Origin: G965267605 sp965267605
GTDB taxonomy: Bacteria > Bacteroidota > Bacteroidia > Flavobacteriales_E > Vicingaceae
Assembly (NCBI GenBank): GCA_965267605.1
Contig: OZ254088.1
Location: 496,001-560,000 of the forward strand
DNA: 64,000 nt
Reading direction: 5' to 3'
Numbering within the stretch: the stretch's first letter is position 1; each line of letters begins with the position of its first letter. This document shows positions 53,657 to 62,708 of the stretch, piece after piece. The notes under the pieces were generated by a model. The model was given only the letters and a program-made list of their open reading frames with translations. It was not told the DNA's origin and made no database searches. The position numbers and the translations under genes are program-made.

Positions 53657-55052
53657 TCTGTTTCTCGACTTTCACGATCTGGGCCATCAATTCTCCTTCC
53701 GCAGCAACCGTATCGCCCACATAAGCAACCGCTTTCATATGACAAATCCCTCTTCTGATAGGAGTGATCAGTTCCAAACGGAAAACCAATGTATCTCCTG
53801 GGATGACCTTTCTCTTGAATTTCACTTTGTCCATCTTCATGAAGTAAGTCAGGTAGTTTTCCGGGTCTGGAACCTGACTTAAGACAAGGATTCCACCAGT
53901 TTGCGCCATCGCTTCTACGATAAGTACACCTGGCATTACAGGTTCTGCAGGGAAGTGACCGTTGAAGAATTCTTCATTCACCGTCACATTCTTGCTGCCG
54001 ATCACATGCTCTTCACCTACCTCAAGTACCTTATCCACAAGAAGGAAGGGATACCTGTGAGGTAGAAGATTTTTGATCTCCTGAACGCTGTACAATGACT
54101 CTTTGGTAAGGTCGAACTGAGGAGCCTTGTTCTTGGACTCCTTCATCATGTTCTTCAACAACTTCGCGAAAGCAACATTGCCTTTATGTCCCGGACGACC
54201 TGCAAGGATATGTCCTTTGATTGGTCTTCCACAAAGCGCAAGGTCACCTACAATATCCAACAGCTTATGCCTTGCTGGCTCATTTTGGAATCGAAGCTCA
54301 GTATTGTTAAGTACGCCAATGCCATTCACCTGATAGTGAGGTTTGTCTAGCATATCGCAAATCTCATTCAGCTTCTCCTGGCTTACTTCTTCATCAACCA
54401 ATACAATGGCATTGTCGATGTCGCCACCTTTGATCAGGTTGGCTTTTGCCAGCTCCTCAACTTCACGTAGGAAAACGAAAGTTCTGCATGAAGCAATTTC
54501 ATTCTTGAACTCACCACTGTGGTACATGGTTGCATGCTGGGTTCCAAGAATTGGTGAGCCATAATCAACCATAACTGTTAATCGGAACTCGTCTTGCGGA
54601 ACGGCAAGCATTTCAGTTCCTTTCTCTTCGTCTTCGTAGGTAACGTTCTCCGTGAGTACGAAGTAGTTCTTCATCGCACTTTGCTCTTCGATGCCTGCTT
54701 CCTCAATACCTTCTACAAAGAGAATGGCACTCCCATCCAGAATAGGAACTTCTGGTCCGTTGATTTCAATAAGCGCGTTGTCGATTCCCAAAGCGTATAG
54801 AGAAGCAAGTAGGTGTTCTACAGTGTAAACCCTTACACCGTTTACTTCAAGTGTGGTACCACGACTTGTGTCAATCACGTTGTCAACATCCGCTTTGATA
54901 AGCGGTTGTTCATCGAGATCAATTCTCTTGAAAACATATCCGTGCTCTACAGGAGCGGGCTTGACTTCCACCCGTGCAGCTTCACCGGTGTGCAATCCAA
55001 TCCCTTCAAAAACTGCAGATGATTTGAGTGTTTTCTGATTATCGGGCATCAC
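53622..55052 (-). CDS. lpxC: Bifunctional LpxC deacetylase / FabZ dehydratase
   Basis: 476 residues. The LpxC part (about 1-310) has GIGLHTGEAARV, TVEHLLASLYALGIDNALIEINGPEVPILDGSA with the zinc His, and HKLLDIVGDLALCGRPIKGHILAGRPGHKGN with more ligands. The FabZ part (about 325-476) has IKNLLPHRYPFLLVDKV and NGHFPAEPVMPGVLIVEAMAQ with the catalytic His and Glu. The fusion is characteristic of Bacteroidota. It joins the committed step of lipid A with fatty-acid dehydration, perhaps balancing the 3-hydroxyacyl-ACP pool. It shares one base with the lpxD stop. Confidence 0.97.
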   Translation of the reverse strand: MMPDNQKTLKSSAVFEGIGLHTGEAARVEVKPAPVEHGYVFKRIDLDEQPLIKADVDNVIDTSRGTTLEVNGVRVYTVEHLLASLYALGIDNALIEINGPEVPILDGSAILFVEGIEEAGIEEQSAMKNYFVLTENVTYEDEEKGTEMLAVPQDEFRLTVMVDYGSPILGTQHATMYHSGEFKNEIASCRTFVFLREVEELAKANLIKGGDIDNAIVLVDEEVSQEKLNEICDMLDKPHYQVNGIGVLNNTELRFQNEPARHKLLDIVGDLALCGRPIKGHILAGRPGHKGNVAFAKLLKNMMKESKNKAPQFDLTKESLYSVQEIKNLLPHRYPFLLVDKVLEVGEEHVIGSKNVTVNEEFFNGHFPAEPVMPGVLIVEAMAQTGGILVLSQVPDPENYLTYFMKMDKVKFKRKVIPGDTLVFRLELITPIRRGICHMKAVAYVGDTVAAEGELMAQIVKVEKQNESSQVVEHTS

Positions 55053-56095
55053 TACGTCTTTTCGCGAAGCGCTTCCAATTCCTTTTCCAGCGCCTCAATT
55101 TTCTCCAATAATTCAGGCAATTTACGGAATCCTACGTAAGAGCGCTTATAATCTCCTATACCGAAGGCTGGAGAGCCCTGAACCATCTGCCCTGGTTCAA
55201 TGGAATTTCCGATACCTGATTGCGCTGCAATCTTAACACCATCGCCAATTTTGATGTGCCCAACGATGCCGACTTGTCCACCAATCATGCAGTTCTTTCC
55301 AATCTTGGCTGAACCCGCAATCCCAGTCTGCGCAGCAATTACAGTGTTTTCTCCGATCTCTACGTTGTGCGCAACTTGAATCAGGTTATCCAGTTTAACG
55401 CCCTTTCTGATAATGGTTGATCCCAGGGTAGCCCTATCTATACATGTATTGGCACCAATCTCAACATTGTCTTCTACGATAACGTTCCCGATCTGGGCAA
55501 CTTTCTTGTAGTTATTGGCGGCATTGGGTGCAAACCCGAAACCATCTGCCCCAATTACCACATTCATGTGGAAGATGCAGTTGGCACCGATATCGCTTCG
55601 GTCAAAGATCTTTACACCGGCATGTACAATGGTGTTGTCACCAATCTTCACGTTATCTCCAATAGACGCACTGGAGTGGATTTTCACATTGTTGCCGATG
55701 GTGCAATTCTCACCAATTGTTGCAAAAGGCCCAACGTAGCAGTTGTCACCTAGCTTAGATGATTCATGAATGCTGGATTGAGGGTCAATTCCGCTAATTG
55801 CATCTTTTTGCTGGTTATAGGCATCAAGGACTTGCGCAAAAGATTCATAGGCGTTGTCAACCCGTATGAGTGTCAATGTATCCTTTACCGGACGTTCTGC
55901 TTCAAAGTCTTTGGAAACGATGACAATAGACGCATCTGTTTCATAGATGTACTCCGTGTATTTGGGATTTGCCAGGAACGAGAGCGTATTAGGTTTGCCC
56001 TCCTCGATTTTCGACAAGTCACTCACTACCACATCGGGGTTCCCTTCAACTACACCGTTCAGCAATTCCGCAATTTGCTGTGCCGTAAATTCCAT
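55052..56095 (-). CDS. lpxD: UDP-3-O-acylglucosamine N-acyltransferase LpxD
   Basis: 347 residues: uridine-binding N-domain (ELLNGVVEGNPDVVVSDLSKIEEG ... SFLANPKYTEYIYETDASIVIV), then hexapeptide beta-helix with the catalytic His in LIQVAHNVEIGENT, and a C-terminal helix (YVGFRKLPELLEKIEALEKELEALRE). It adds the second 3-hydroxyacyl chain to make UDP-2,3-diacylglucosamine. It is the second gene of the lipid A operon. Confidence 0.96.
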   Translation of the reverse strand: MEFTAQQIAELLNGVVEGNPDVVVSDLSKIEEGKPNTLSFLANPKYTEYIYETDASIVIVSKDFEAERPVKDTLTLIRVDNAYESFAQVLDAYNQQKDAISGIDPQSSIHESSKLGDNCYVGPFATIGENCTIGNNVKIHSSASIGDNVKIGDNTIVHAGVKIFDRSDIGANCIFHMNVVIGADGFGFAPNAANNYKKVAQIGNVIVEDNVEIGANTCIDRATLGSTIIRKGVKLDNLIQVAHNVEIGENTVIAAQTGIAGSAKIGKNCMIGGQVGIVGHIKIGDGVKIAAQSGIGNSIEPGQMVQGSPAFGIGDYKRSYVGFRKLPELLEKIEALEKELEALREKT

Positions 56096-56141
56096 CGTTC
56101 AAAAGTAAGAATTATTCAGTGCTTGTCCCTAGGGGAATCCG

Positions 56142-57389
56142 CTATTTATCAACTGCTATTTGTGCAGGAAACATCAGGTAATACCGCACCACCGACTCGG
56201 ATAGGGCAGATATATTCAGATGATCGGCCGCATCGGCAATATCTTGGGTAGAATTGTCTTTGTACAGCAGATTGATACGGTCGGTTATGGGATTGTAGGC
56301 ATTGTTTTCCAGTGCCACCTCGAAGATCAGAAAATCCAGTTCTTCCTTCGTCCATACGCCCTGCGCAAGCATAGTGTCTTTCAATGCATCCGCTTTTGCC
56401 TTTTCGAAAGGGGAATTAGATACTTCCACCTTCAATAGTTTTCGATCCACAACGGCTTCACTTAGGAACGACAAAATCCGGTCATCTGCATGCACCCATT
56501 CCTTCGCTGCGGTTAATATGTCGTAGTCATCCAGGTCGGCAAAATCTTCCAGGGCTTTAGGGTCGTTCATGAAATCATCCATGCCGATCTCTGAATACAG
56601 GAAACGGTGCAGGTAACGCGTGCAGAAGAGTTCATGTCCTTCGTTGGCGAGAAATTTGGCCCTTTCAAGCAGCTTGACCAACAGGAACTCGGCAGATATA
56701 ACGGTCTTGTGAAGGTATACTTGCCAGTACATCAACCTGCGGGCAATCAGAAATTTCTCTACTGAGTAAATACCTTTGTAATCTACTACCAGCGCATCGT
56801 CCTTTACGTTTAACATTGAGATGATACGTTCCGTTCCGATCACTCCTTCAGACACACCTGAGTAAAAGCTATCACGCTGCAGGTAATCCAAACGGTCCAT
56901 ATCCAGCTGACTTGACACCATCTGATGTAGAAAGCGCTTGTGATACTGGTCTTGAAAAACTTCAATAGCCATAGAAAGCTTTCCATCGAAGTACTCATTA
57001 AGCCGTTGCATGAAGAGTAAGGACAACTGTTCGTGCGTTACATCTTTGACCAAAGTATGTTCCAGTGCATGGGAGAAAGGTCCGTGACCTATATCGTGCA
57101 ACAGGATGGCAATGGTAACCGCTTCAGCTTCTTCATCCGTGATCTCATGCCCTTTGGAACGAAGGGTTTCGATAGCTCTGGTCATTAAGTGCATCGCACC
57201 TAACGCGTGATGAAAACGGGTGTGCAAAGCACCAGGGTATACATAGGATGTAAGGCCGAGTTGTTTGATCCTTCGCAGGCGCTGAAAAAACGGATGCTCT
57301 ACAAGGTCGAAGACCAGATCATTGGGAATGGTAATAAAGCCATAGATCGGGTCGTTAAATATTTTCTTCTTGTTGAAAACCGCCTGCAC
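56142..57389 (-). CDS. HD domain phosphohydrolase (SAMHD1/dGTPase-like)
   Basis: 415 residues from a GTG start. The HD metal site is LHTRFHHALGAMHL (first His), LLHDIGHGPFSHALEHTL (His-Asp) and the later Asp in DMDRLDYLQRDSFYSG. The first segment, IFNDPIYGFITIPNDLVFDLVEHPFFQRLRRIKQLGL, is typical of the SAMHD1-like bacterial family. It may hydrolyse dNTPs, but other phosphate esters are possible. It heads the lipid A operon 46 bases before lpxD and is divergent from porX, a layout common in Flavobacteriales. Confidence 0.9.
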   Translation of the reverse strand: MQAVFNKKKIFNDPIYGFITIPNDLVFDLVEHPFFQRLRRIKQLGLTSYVYPGALHTRFHHALGAMHLMTRAIETLRSKGHEITDEEAEAVTIAILLHDIGHGPFSHALEHTLVKDVTHEQLSLLFMQRLNEYFDGKLSMAIEVFQDQYHKRFLHQMVSSQLDMDRLDYLQRDSFYSGVSEGVIGTERIISMLNVKDDALVVDYKGIYSVEKFLIARRLMYWQVYLHKTVISAEFLLVKLLERAKFLANEGHELFCTRYLHRFLYSEIGMDDFMNDPKALEDFADLDDYDILTAAKEWVHADDRILSFLSEAVVDRKLLKVEVSNSPFEKAKADALKDTMLAQGVWTKEELDFLIFEVALENNAYNPITDRINLLYKDNSTQDIADAADHLNISALSESVVRYYLMFPAQIAVDK

Positions 57390-57449
57390 TTGCCGGAACT
57401 GAATGAAGCGTTAAATTAGTTTTTTACTTGGTAAACCTAACCTGATTGC

Positions 57450-59000
57450 ATGAATAAGATCAAGATACTTTGGGCCGATGATGAAATAGAATTGCTGAAA
57501 CCTCACATCCTTTTTCTGGAAGAGAAGGGATACGATGTGGTATCAACAACAAGTGGTGATGGGGCGTTGGATCTGCTGGATGAAGAGCGGATAGACATTG
57601 TCTTTCTTGATGAGAACATGCCGGGACTTTCCGGCCTTGAAACGCTGAGCAAGATCAAATCGAAACGGCCATCACTTCCTGTGGTAATGATCACCAAGAG
57701 TGAAGAAGAGGCCATTATGGAAGATGCCATTGGAGCCAAGATCTCGGACTACCTGATCAAACCTGTGAATCCTAAACAGGTTTTACTATCGATCAAGAAG
57801 AACCTTGATACTTCCAGATTGGTAACAGAGAAGACTACACTTGATTACCAACAGGAATTCCGATCTATTGGAATGCAGCTGAACGATCGACTGAACTTCA
57901 AGGAGTGGACGGAAGTGTACAAGAAGTTGGTGTACTATGATATTGAGTTAGAACAAACGGAAGATGAGGGCATGTCGGAAGTTCTGGAGATGCAGAAGGC
58001 GGAAGCCAATCGGCAGTTCTCGCGGTATGTAGCCGATCATTATTCCGAATGGATGAACGATCCTGAAGCTGCTCCCATCATGTCCCATAACTTGTTCAAT
58101 CAGGAGGTGGCACCTAACATCAAGAAGGGAGAACCGTTGTTCTTTATTCTTATTGATAACCTGCGTTGGGATCAGTGGATGGCATTGAAACCTATCATCA
58201 GTCAACACTTTTGGATTGACAAGGAGGATCTGTTCTGCAGCATTCTTCCAACAACCACTCAGTATTCCAGGAACTCCATTTTTGCGGGGATGCGACCGTT
58301 AGAGATCGAGCAACGCTTTGGCAACAAGTGGTTAAATGATGATGACAAGGGAGGCAAGAACCAGCACGAAGCAGAATTCCTTCAGGCACAGCTTTCCAGA
58401 ATCGACAGTGGACTGACGAGCAGTTACAACAAGGTCTTGAATCCGAATTACGGTAGAAAGATTGCGGATGAGATCAATCAATTGATGAATAACGATCTCA
58501 ATGCGGTAGTGTACAACTTCATTGATATGCTTTCGCACGCCAGAACAGAAACGGATATTATTCGTGAGCTGGCGGAAGACGAAAGAGCTTACCGGTCATT
58601 AACCGTGAGTTGGTTTGAGCACTCTCCTCTCTATGACATCATCAGGAAAATTGCGGAACAAGGTGCCAGAATGATCATTGCTACGGATCATGGATCAGTT
58701 CGTGTGAGAGAAGCTTCCAAGGTGATTGGTACGCGTGAAGTGAATACGAACCTCAGATATAAGCAGGGCAAGAGCTTGGATTTCGATCGGGATGATGTAT
58801 TGGAGTACAAGGATCCAACCGAGGTATTTCTACCCAAGGTGAATGTGAGTCAACGTTTCATCTTCGCTAAAGAGGACAAGTTCTTCGCTTATCCGAATAA
58901 TTACAATCATTATGTGAAGTACTATCGGGACACGTTCCAACATGGAGGAATATCCATGGAGGAGATGATGATCCCGGTTGTTCATCTGAGTCCTAGATAG
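57450..59000 (+). CDS. porX: T9SS response regulator PorX (REC-PglZ)
   Basis: 516 residues. An N-terminal receiver domain (1-120) with WADDE for the acidic pocket and phospho-acceptor Asp54 in VFLDENMPG, and a C-terminal PglZ phosphodiesterase-like domain (about 200-510) with FFILIDNLRWDQWMAL, SILPTTTQYSRNSIFAGMRP and IATDHGSVRV as metal-site motifs. This two-domain pair is the signature of PorX, which regulates T9SS genes and the sigma factor SigP with the sensor PorY; PorY is not in the window. It is the first gene of a block with tsaE (stop and start share one base). Confidence 0.95.
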   Translation: MNKIKILWADDEIELLKPHILFLEEKGYDVVSTTSGDGALDLLDEERIDIVFLDENMPGLSGLETLSKIKSKRPSLPVVMITKSEEEAIMEDAIGAKISDYLIKPVNPKQVLLSIKKNLDTSRLVTEKTTLDYQQEFRSIGMQLNDRLNFKEWTEVYKKLVYYDIELEQTEDEGMSEVLEMQKAEANRQFSRYVADHYSEWMNDPEAAPIMSHNLFNQEVAPNIKKGEPLFFILIDNLRWDQWMALKPIISQHFWIDKEDLFCSILPTTTQYSRNSIFAGMRPLEIEQRFGNKWLNDDDKGGKNQHEAEFLQAQLSRIDSGLTSSYNKVLNPNYGRKIADEINQLMNNDLNAVVYNFIDMLSHARTETDIIRELAEDERAYRSLTVSWFEHSPLYDIIRKIAEQGARMIIATDHGSVRVREASKVIGTREVNTNLRYKQGKSLDFDRDDVLEYKDPTEVFLPKVNVSQRFIFAKEDKFFAYPNNYNHYVKYYRDTFQHGGISMEEMMIPVVHLSPR

Positions 59001-59413
59001 TGAAGTTGGAGAACGTACCGTTGGAAGGAATGGATGAGGTCGCAAATCAGCTTATCCAATTTGCCGGTAACAGCAGGGTGATCCTGCTAAATGGTGACCT
59101 CGGTGCCGGAAAGACCACCCTTGTTACAAGATTCTGTGCGGCTCTGGGCGTAGATGATATTGCTCAGAGTCCAACGTTTGCTTTGGTGAATGAGTATCAG
59201 GTTCCTGGCGATGAGAAGATCTATCATCTGGACCTGTATCGCCTGAATTCGTTGGAAGAAGCATTGGACATCGGGGTAGAGGAATACCTTGATTCAGGCC
59301 ATTGGTGCCTTATTGAATGGCCGGACAAAATCGAACCGCTGCTTCCTGAAGATGTCATAAAAGTTTATCTTGAATCAAATTTGGAAACGAGGACGATCTC
59401 CTTTCAAAACTAA
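59000..59413 (+). CDS. tsaE: tRNA t6A biosynthesis ATPase TsaE
   Basis: 137 residues from a GTG that overlaps the porX stop (TAGTG). Walker A is GDLGAGKTT (32-40), then SPTFALVNEY and HLDLYRLNSLEEALDIGVEEYL, and CLIEWPDKIEPLLP near the end, all family marks. It is the ATPase of the TsaBDE complex that makes N6-threonylcarbamoyladenosine in tRNAs reading ANN codons. TsaB and TsaD are not nearby. Confidence 0.96.
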   Translation: MKLENVPLEGMDEVANQLIQFAGNSRVILLNGDLGAGKTTLVTRFCAALGVDDIAQSPTFALVNEYQVPGDEKIYHLDLYRLNSLEEALDIGVEEYLDSGHWCLIEWPDKIEPLLPEDVIKVYLESNLETRTISFQN

Positions 59414-59416
59414 GCT

Positions 59417-60634
59417 ATGTCGTCATCAGAAGATGTATTGAAATCGCTGGCTGCAGGGTTCCTTCCGCAGGAGGAAATGCTGGAGATAGCGTTGAAGAAG
59501 AGTGATCTCTACATAGGTATTCCCAAAGAGAATTCATTCCAGGAAAGACGAGTGCCATTGGTGCCAGATGCTGTTGCATTGCTGGTAAGTGATGGGCACA
59601 AAGTGGTGATCGAAAGTGGTGCGGGGCTTGAAGCCAATTTCACAGATCAGGATTACAGTGAGGCGGGAGCCATCATTGCAGATGATGTGAAAGAGGTGTA
59701 CAAGGCACACATGATCCTGAAAGTGGAGCCTCCAACGCTCAAGGAGATTGATCTAATGCAGCAAGGGCAGATTGTGATCTCAGCCTTGCAGCTTCCTATT
59801 CAACCAAAGAACTTTCTGAAGAAACTATTGAGCAAGAAGGTTACGGCCATTGCTTATGACTATATCATGGATGTGGACGATGTATTCCCGATCGTTCGTG
59901 CTATGAGTGAGATTGCAGGTAATACTTCGATCCTTATTGCGGCTGAATTGCTCAGCAACGTGAACAAGGGCAAGGGAATGCTGTTGGGAGGTATCTCGGG
60001 TGTTTCACCTGCTGAAGTAGTTATTATAGGTGCCGGAACAGTAGGTGAATTTGCCTGTCGTTCCGCTTTGGGATTGGGTGCCAATGTGAAAGTGTTCCAT
60101 AACAGCATTTACAAGCTGAGAAGGATGCAGGAAGTATTGGGCAAGCGAATCTATACGTCCATCATTCAACCACAGGTATTGTCTAAGGCGTTGGAAAGTG
60201 CCGATGTAGTGATTGGTGCCATTCGTGCCATCGATAACGGCAGAACACCAGTTGTAGTAACAGAGGAGATGATCAAGTCGATGAAGAACGGCTCTGTGAT
60301 CGTTGATGTAAGTATCGATAAGGGGGGGTGCTTTGAGACTGCACAAGTGACTAGTCACGACAATCCAACTTACACCAAGTATGGTGTGATCCATTATTGT
60401 GTTCCGAATATTGCTTCTCGTGTTGCCAGAACGGCTTCTTATGCGTTGAGTAACGTAATCGCTCCCGCTTTGATGGAGACAGGAGATTACGGTGGCATCA
60501 AGGGAACCATTCGAAAGTACAAGGGCATCCGCAACGGTATTTATATCTACAACGGTACGCTTACCAACAAGTACCTGGCGGAGACCTTCGGACTTCCATA
60601 CAAGGATATCGAGTTGCTGTTAGCTGCGATGTAA
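59417..60634 (+). CDS. ald: Alanine dehydrogenase
   Basis: 405 residues. N-terminal substrate domain with IGIPKENSFQERRVPLVPDAV; Rossmann NAD site VVIIGAGTVGEFACRSALGLGANVKVF; substrate and hinge residues in DVSIDKGGCFETAQVTSH and NIASRVARTASYALSN. It interconverts alanine and pyruvate with ammonia and NADH. It starts 3 bases after tsaE, and the gene order porX-tsaE-ald is frequent in the order. Confidence 0.94.
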   Translation: MSSSEDVLKSLAAGFLPQEEMLEIALKKSDLYIGIPKENSFQERRVPLVPDAVALLVSDGHKVVIESGAGLEANFTDQDYSEAGAIIADDVKEVYKAHMILKVEPPTLKEIDLMQQGQIVISALQLPIQPKNFLKKLLSKKVTAIAYDYIMDVDDVFPIVRAMSEIAGNTSILIAAELLSNVNKGKGMLLGGISGVSPAEVVIIGAGTVGEFACRSALGLGANVKVFHNSIYKLRRMQEVLGKRIYTSIIQPQVLSKALESADVVIGAIRAIDNGRTPVVVTEEMIKSMKNGSVIVDVSIDKGGCFETAQVTSHDNPTYTKYGVIHYCVPNIASRVARTASYALSNVIAPALMETGDYGGIKGTIRKYKGIRNGIYIYNGTLTNKYLAETFGLPYKDIELLLAAM

Positions 60635-60635
60635 G

Positions 60636-61043
60636 ATGAACGAGAAGCGCGGATTCTGGCACAGGCTCAAATTCTATCTCATTGGTTTATCGATCGGTGT
60701 TGCAGCCATTGCATTCATTTATAAGGACAAGGCGTTGGATGCCTGGATGCCTAAGAAAAGGATCAAGATTCATTTGACGGAGGTAGAGGTGAAGTTTAAT
60801 GATCTCGCAACGTGTCAAATGCAGTGCTTTGGTCTGGACGAAGAAACGGTCCTTGGCATGATCCAGGATGGGGAAATTCATTTCAATGAAAGCCAGACCC
60901 GAAGGAAGCCCTGTCCGATCTATCTTATAAGAACGGAATACGAACGGGGCTTCAACTATGAAGTGGACGTGGAGTATTGCCTTGAAGAGGGTCGTGTGTG
61001 GGCCGTGCGCAGTCTTGACGGGACGGAGTGTGGCTGCCAGTAA
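60636..61043 (+). CDS. DUF4258-like membrane-anchored protein
   Basis: 135 residues with one N-terminal membrane helix (LKFYLIGLSIGVAAIAFIY) and a small mixed domain that resembles DUF4258 (FNDLATCQMQCFGLDEETVLGMIQDGEIHFNES ... YEVDVEYCLEEGRVWAVRSLDG). Several Cys (CQMQC, and CGC at the end) may form a metal site or disulfides. The position after ald with 1 base gap implies co-transcription. Function unknown. Confidence 0.75.
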   Translation: MNEKRGFWHRLKFYLIGLSIGVAAIAFIYKDKALDAWMPKKRIKIHLTEVEVKFNDLATCQMQCFGLDEETVLGMIQDGEIHFNESQTRRKPCPIYLIRTEYERGFNYEVDVEYCLEEGRVWAVRSLDGTECGCQ

Positions 61044-61389
61044 TCAACCTTTGGATTGGACGGAAGAGGCTGGCTGGTCTTCTAGGCAACGTAAACGCAT
61101 TCATTTATTTTCTTACGTCATCGGAGCAGTATTCTCAGGTGCGGTTTGGTTCCTGATGTACAATGCACAGCATTTGGAATATGATGCCAACTACGCGAGC
61201 CTTCTTTTAGCCTTGATCTTATCGGTGATCTTTACAGTGATTTGTGTGGTGCTATGGTTGATTGCAAGAAAGATGATGATGGTTTGTGCATTGCAATGCG
61301 CATTGTTTCTGGCTGTATGCAATCCGGCAATTGTGATTGGTGTGTCCACTAATTATTCGACCGTTTTTGGAGCTTCACTTAAGACCTAG
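61030..61389 (+). CDS. Small membrane protein of unknown function
   Basis: About 119 residues from a GTG (AASNQPLDWTEEAGWSS) that lies in the end of the previous gene; a longer in-frame start at 60958 would overlap it by 86 bases and is less likely. Three hydrophobic helices (FSYVIGAVFSGAVWFLMY, ASLLLALILSVIFTVICVVLWLIA, MMMVCALQCALFLAVCNPAIVIGV). No family recognised. Likely the last gene of the porX block. Confidence 0.55.
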   Translation: MAASNQPLDWTEEAGWSSRQRKRIHLFSYVIGAVFSGAVWFLMYNAQHLEYDANYASLLLALILSVIFTVICVVLWLIARKMMMVCALQCALFLAVCNPAIVIGVSTNYSTVFGASLKT

Positions 61390-61477
61390 TTCCTTACGAT
61401 GTAGGTGCTATTACAGTCTTTTCGTAATTTAAAGTGGTTAATCGAAAGCCAGTAGCCGTAGGCTTGCTAGTGACCTT

Positions 61478-61903
61478 ATGAAGGGTATTACAACATTATT
61501 CTGCTTAATTGCAATAACAATCCAACTGTTCGGACAGGACACTAACCTGACCATTTCGGTGAGGAGGCCGGATGTCGATTTGCAAGGTAAATGGAGGTGT
61601 TTGGTTAAGGATTCTTGCCTTTCTGATTATTGGGAATTCAAGGAGAACGGAAGGGTAGAAATTGTTATCGATTGTGGAGGTCCTTGTGAAGGATCCATCG
61701 AAACCTCTTATGTCGATGAAGCAGGAACCTGGAAACTTCAGGGAGATTCACTTTTGGTGACGTTGAATGAAAACAACGGTAAGCCATACTCTACTAAGCC
61801 GCAAGTGATGAGGTTCTATATTGTTAGGCTGAATGCCAAAGAACTGGAAATTCTGGAATCCAGCGGTAAGCGTCCTTACCCGTTGAAGTTTGAAAGAATT
61901 TGA
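61478..61903 (+). CDS. Secreted lipocalin-like protein
   Basis: 141 residues with signal peptide (MKGITTLFCLIAITIQLFGQ). The mature part follows the lipocalin-like pattern of many Bacteroidota proteins: LQGKWRCLVKDSCLSDYWEFKENGRVEI, then AGTWKLQGDSLLVTLN and a FYIVRLNAKELEILE strand. Two Cys pairs may be in disulfides. Ligand unknown. Confidence 0.7.
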   Translation: MKGITTLFCLIAITIQLFGQDTNLTISVRRPDVDLQGKWRCLVKDSCLSDYWEFKENGRVEIVIDCGGPCEGSIETSYVDEAGTWKLQGDSLLVTLNENNGKPYSTKPQVMRFYIVRLNAKELEILESSGKRPYPLKFERI

Positions 61904-61944
61904 ACGAACTACTGGCAGCAATAGGTAGTTTCAGGCATGTAGAA

Positions 61945-62649
61945 ATGGAAGAGAAACCAAGAATATCTCGACTCACAGCAATCCTTACACAACTGCAATC
62001 CAGGAAGATCGTAACTGCTACCTATCTGGCAGAGAAGCATAATGTAAGTGTTAGGACCATTTACCGGGACATTCGAACGCTTGAGAATTCAGGTATTCCA
62101 ATTGTTACGGAAGAAGGAAAAGGATACTCCATTGTTGAGGGTTATCATTTACCACCTGTATTGTTTACCGAAGATGAAGCGAACGCTCTGATTACCATAG
62201 AGCAGTTGGCGCGGAAGAACAAGGACGAATCCTTAACCGTAAACGTATCCAGTGCGCTAGAGAAGATCAAGGCTATTCTGCGAAATTCTCAAAAGGGAAA
62301 TGCAGATCTGTTGGAAGATCGGGTTTACTTCGGGGGTAATAACAACGAAGAGAAAACGAGTGCCAACCTAATGCAGATCCAATCCGCGATCATACATTTT
62401 CAGGTACTTCATGTAACATACAATTCATCGCAAGGTGAAAAGACCACAAGAGATATTGAGCCTTTTGCGATCTATAGCATCAATGGAAATTTCTTGCTGA
62501 TCGCATTCTGTAGATTGAGGGATGACTTCAGGGCTTTTCGCATTGACTACATTGAGAAACTAGTGGCAACAGGTAAAGGGTTCACCCCTCATGAAATGAC
62601 CATTAAGGATTATTTTGAAAAATATGTGAGAGACCAGGAACACCCCTGA
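61945..62649 (+). CDS. YafY/WYL-domain transcriptional regulator
   Basis: About 234 residues from MEEKPRISRLTAILTQLQSRK. An N-terminal DeoR-type helix-turn-helix (TATYLAEKHNVSVRTIYRDIRTLENSGIPIVTEEGKGYSI) is followed by a WYL ligand-binding domain (LHVTYNSSQGEKTTRDIEPFAIYSINGNFLLIAFCRLRDDFRAFRIDYIEKL). WYL domains sense nucleotides or other small ligands. It precedes the DUF4345 gene by 59 bases, a pair seen often in the phylum, so control of that gene is likely. Confidence 0.9.
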   Translation: MEEKPRISRLTAILTQLQSRKIVTATYLAEKHNVSVRTIYRDIRTLENSGIPIVTEEGKGYSIVEGYHLPPVLFTEDEANALITIEQLARKNKDESLTVNVSSALEKIKAILRNSQKGNADLLEDRVYFGGNNNEEKTSANLMQIQSAIIHFQVLHVTYNSSQGEKTTRDIEPFAIYSINGNFLLIAFCRLRDDFRAFRIDYIEKLVATGKGFTPHEMTIKDYFEKYVRDQEHP

Positions 62650-62673
62650 CATACCTCTGTCACAACCCCATGA

Positions 62674-62681
62674 TACGTTTG
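62674..62681 (+). promoter_or_regulatory. -7 box (TACGTTTG) ahead of the DUF4345 gene
   Basis: An exact match to TAnnTTTG, ending 27 bases before the ATG of the DUF4345 gene and 24 bases after the stop of the WYL regulator. It suggests a separate promoter that the regulator might control. Confidence 0.5.
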
Positions 62682-62708
62682 CTTCAGAAATCATTAAAAG
62701 CAAACAAA

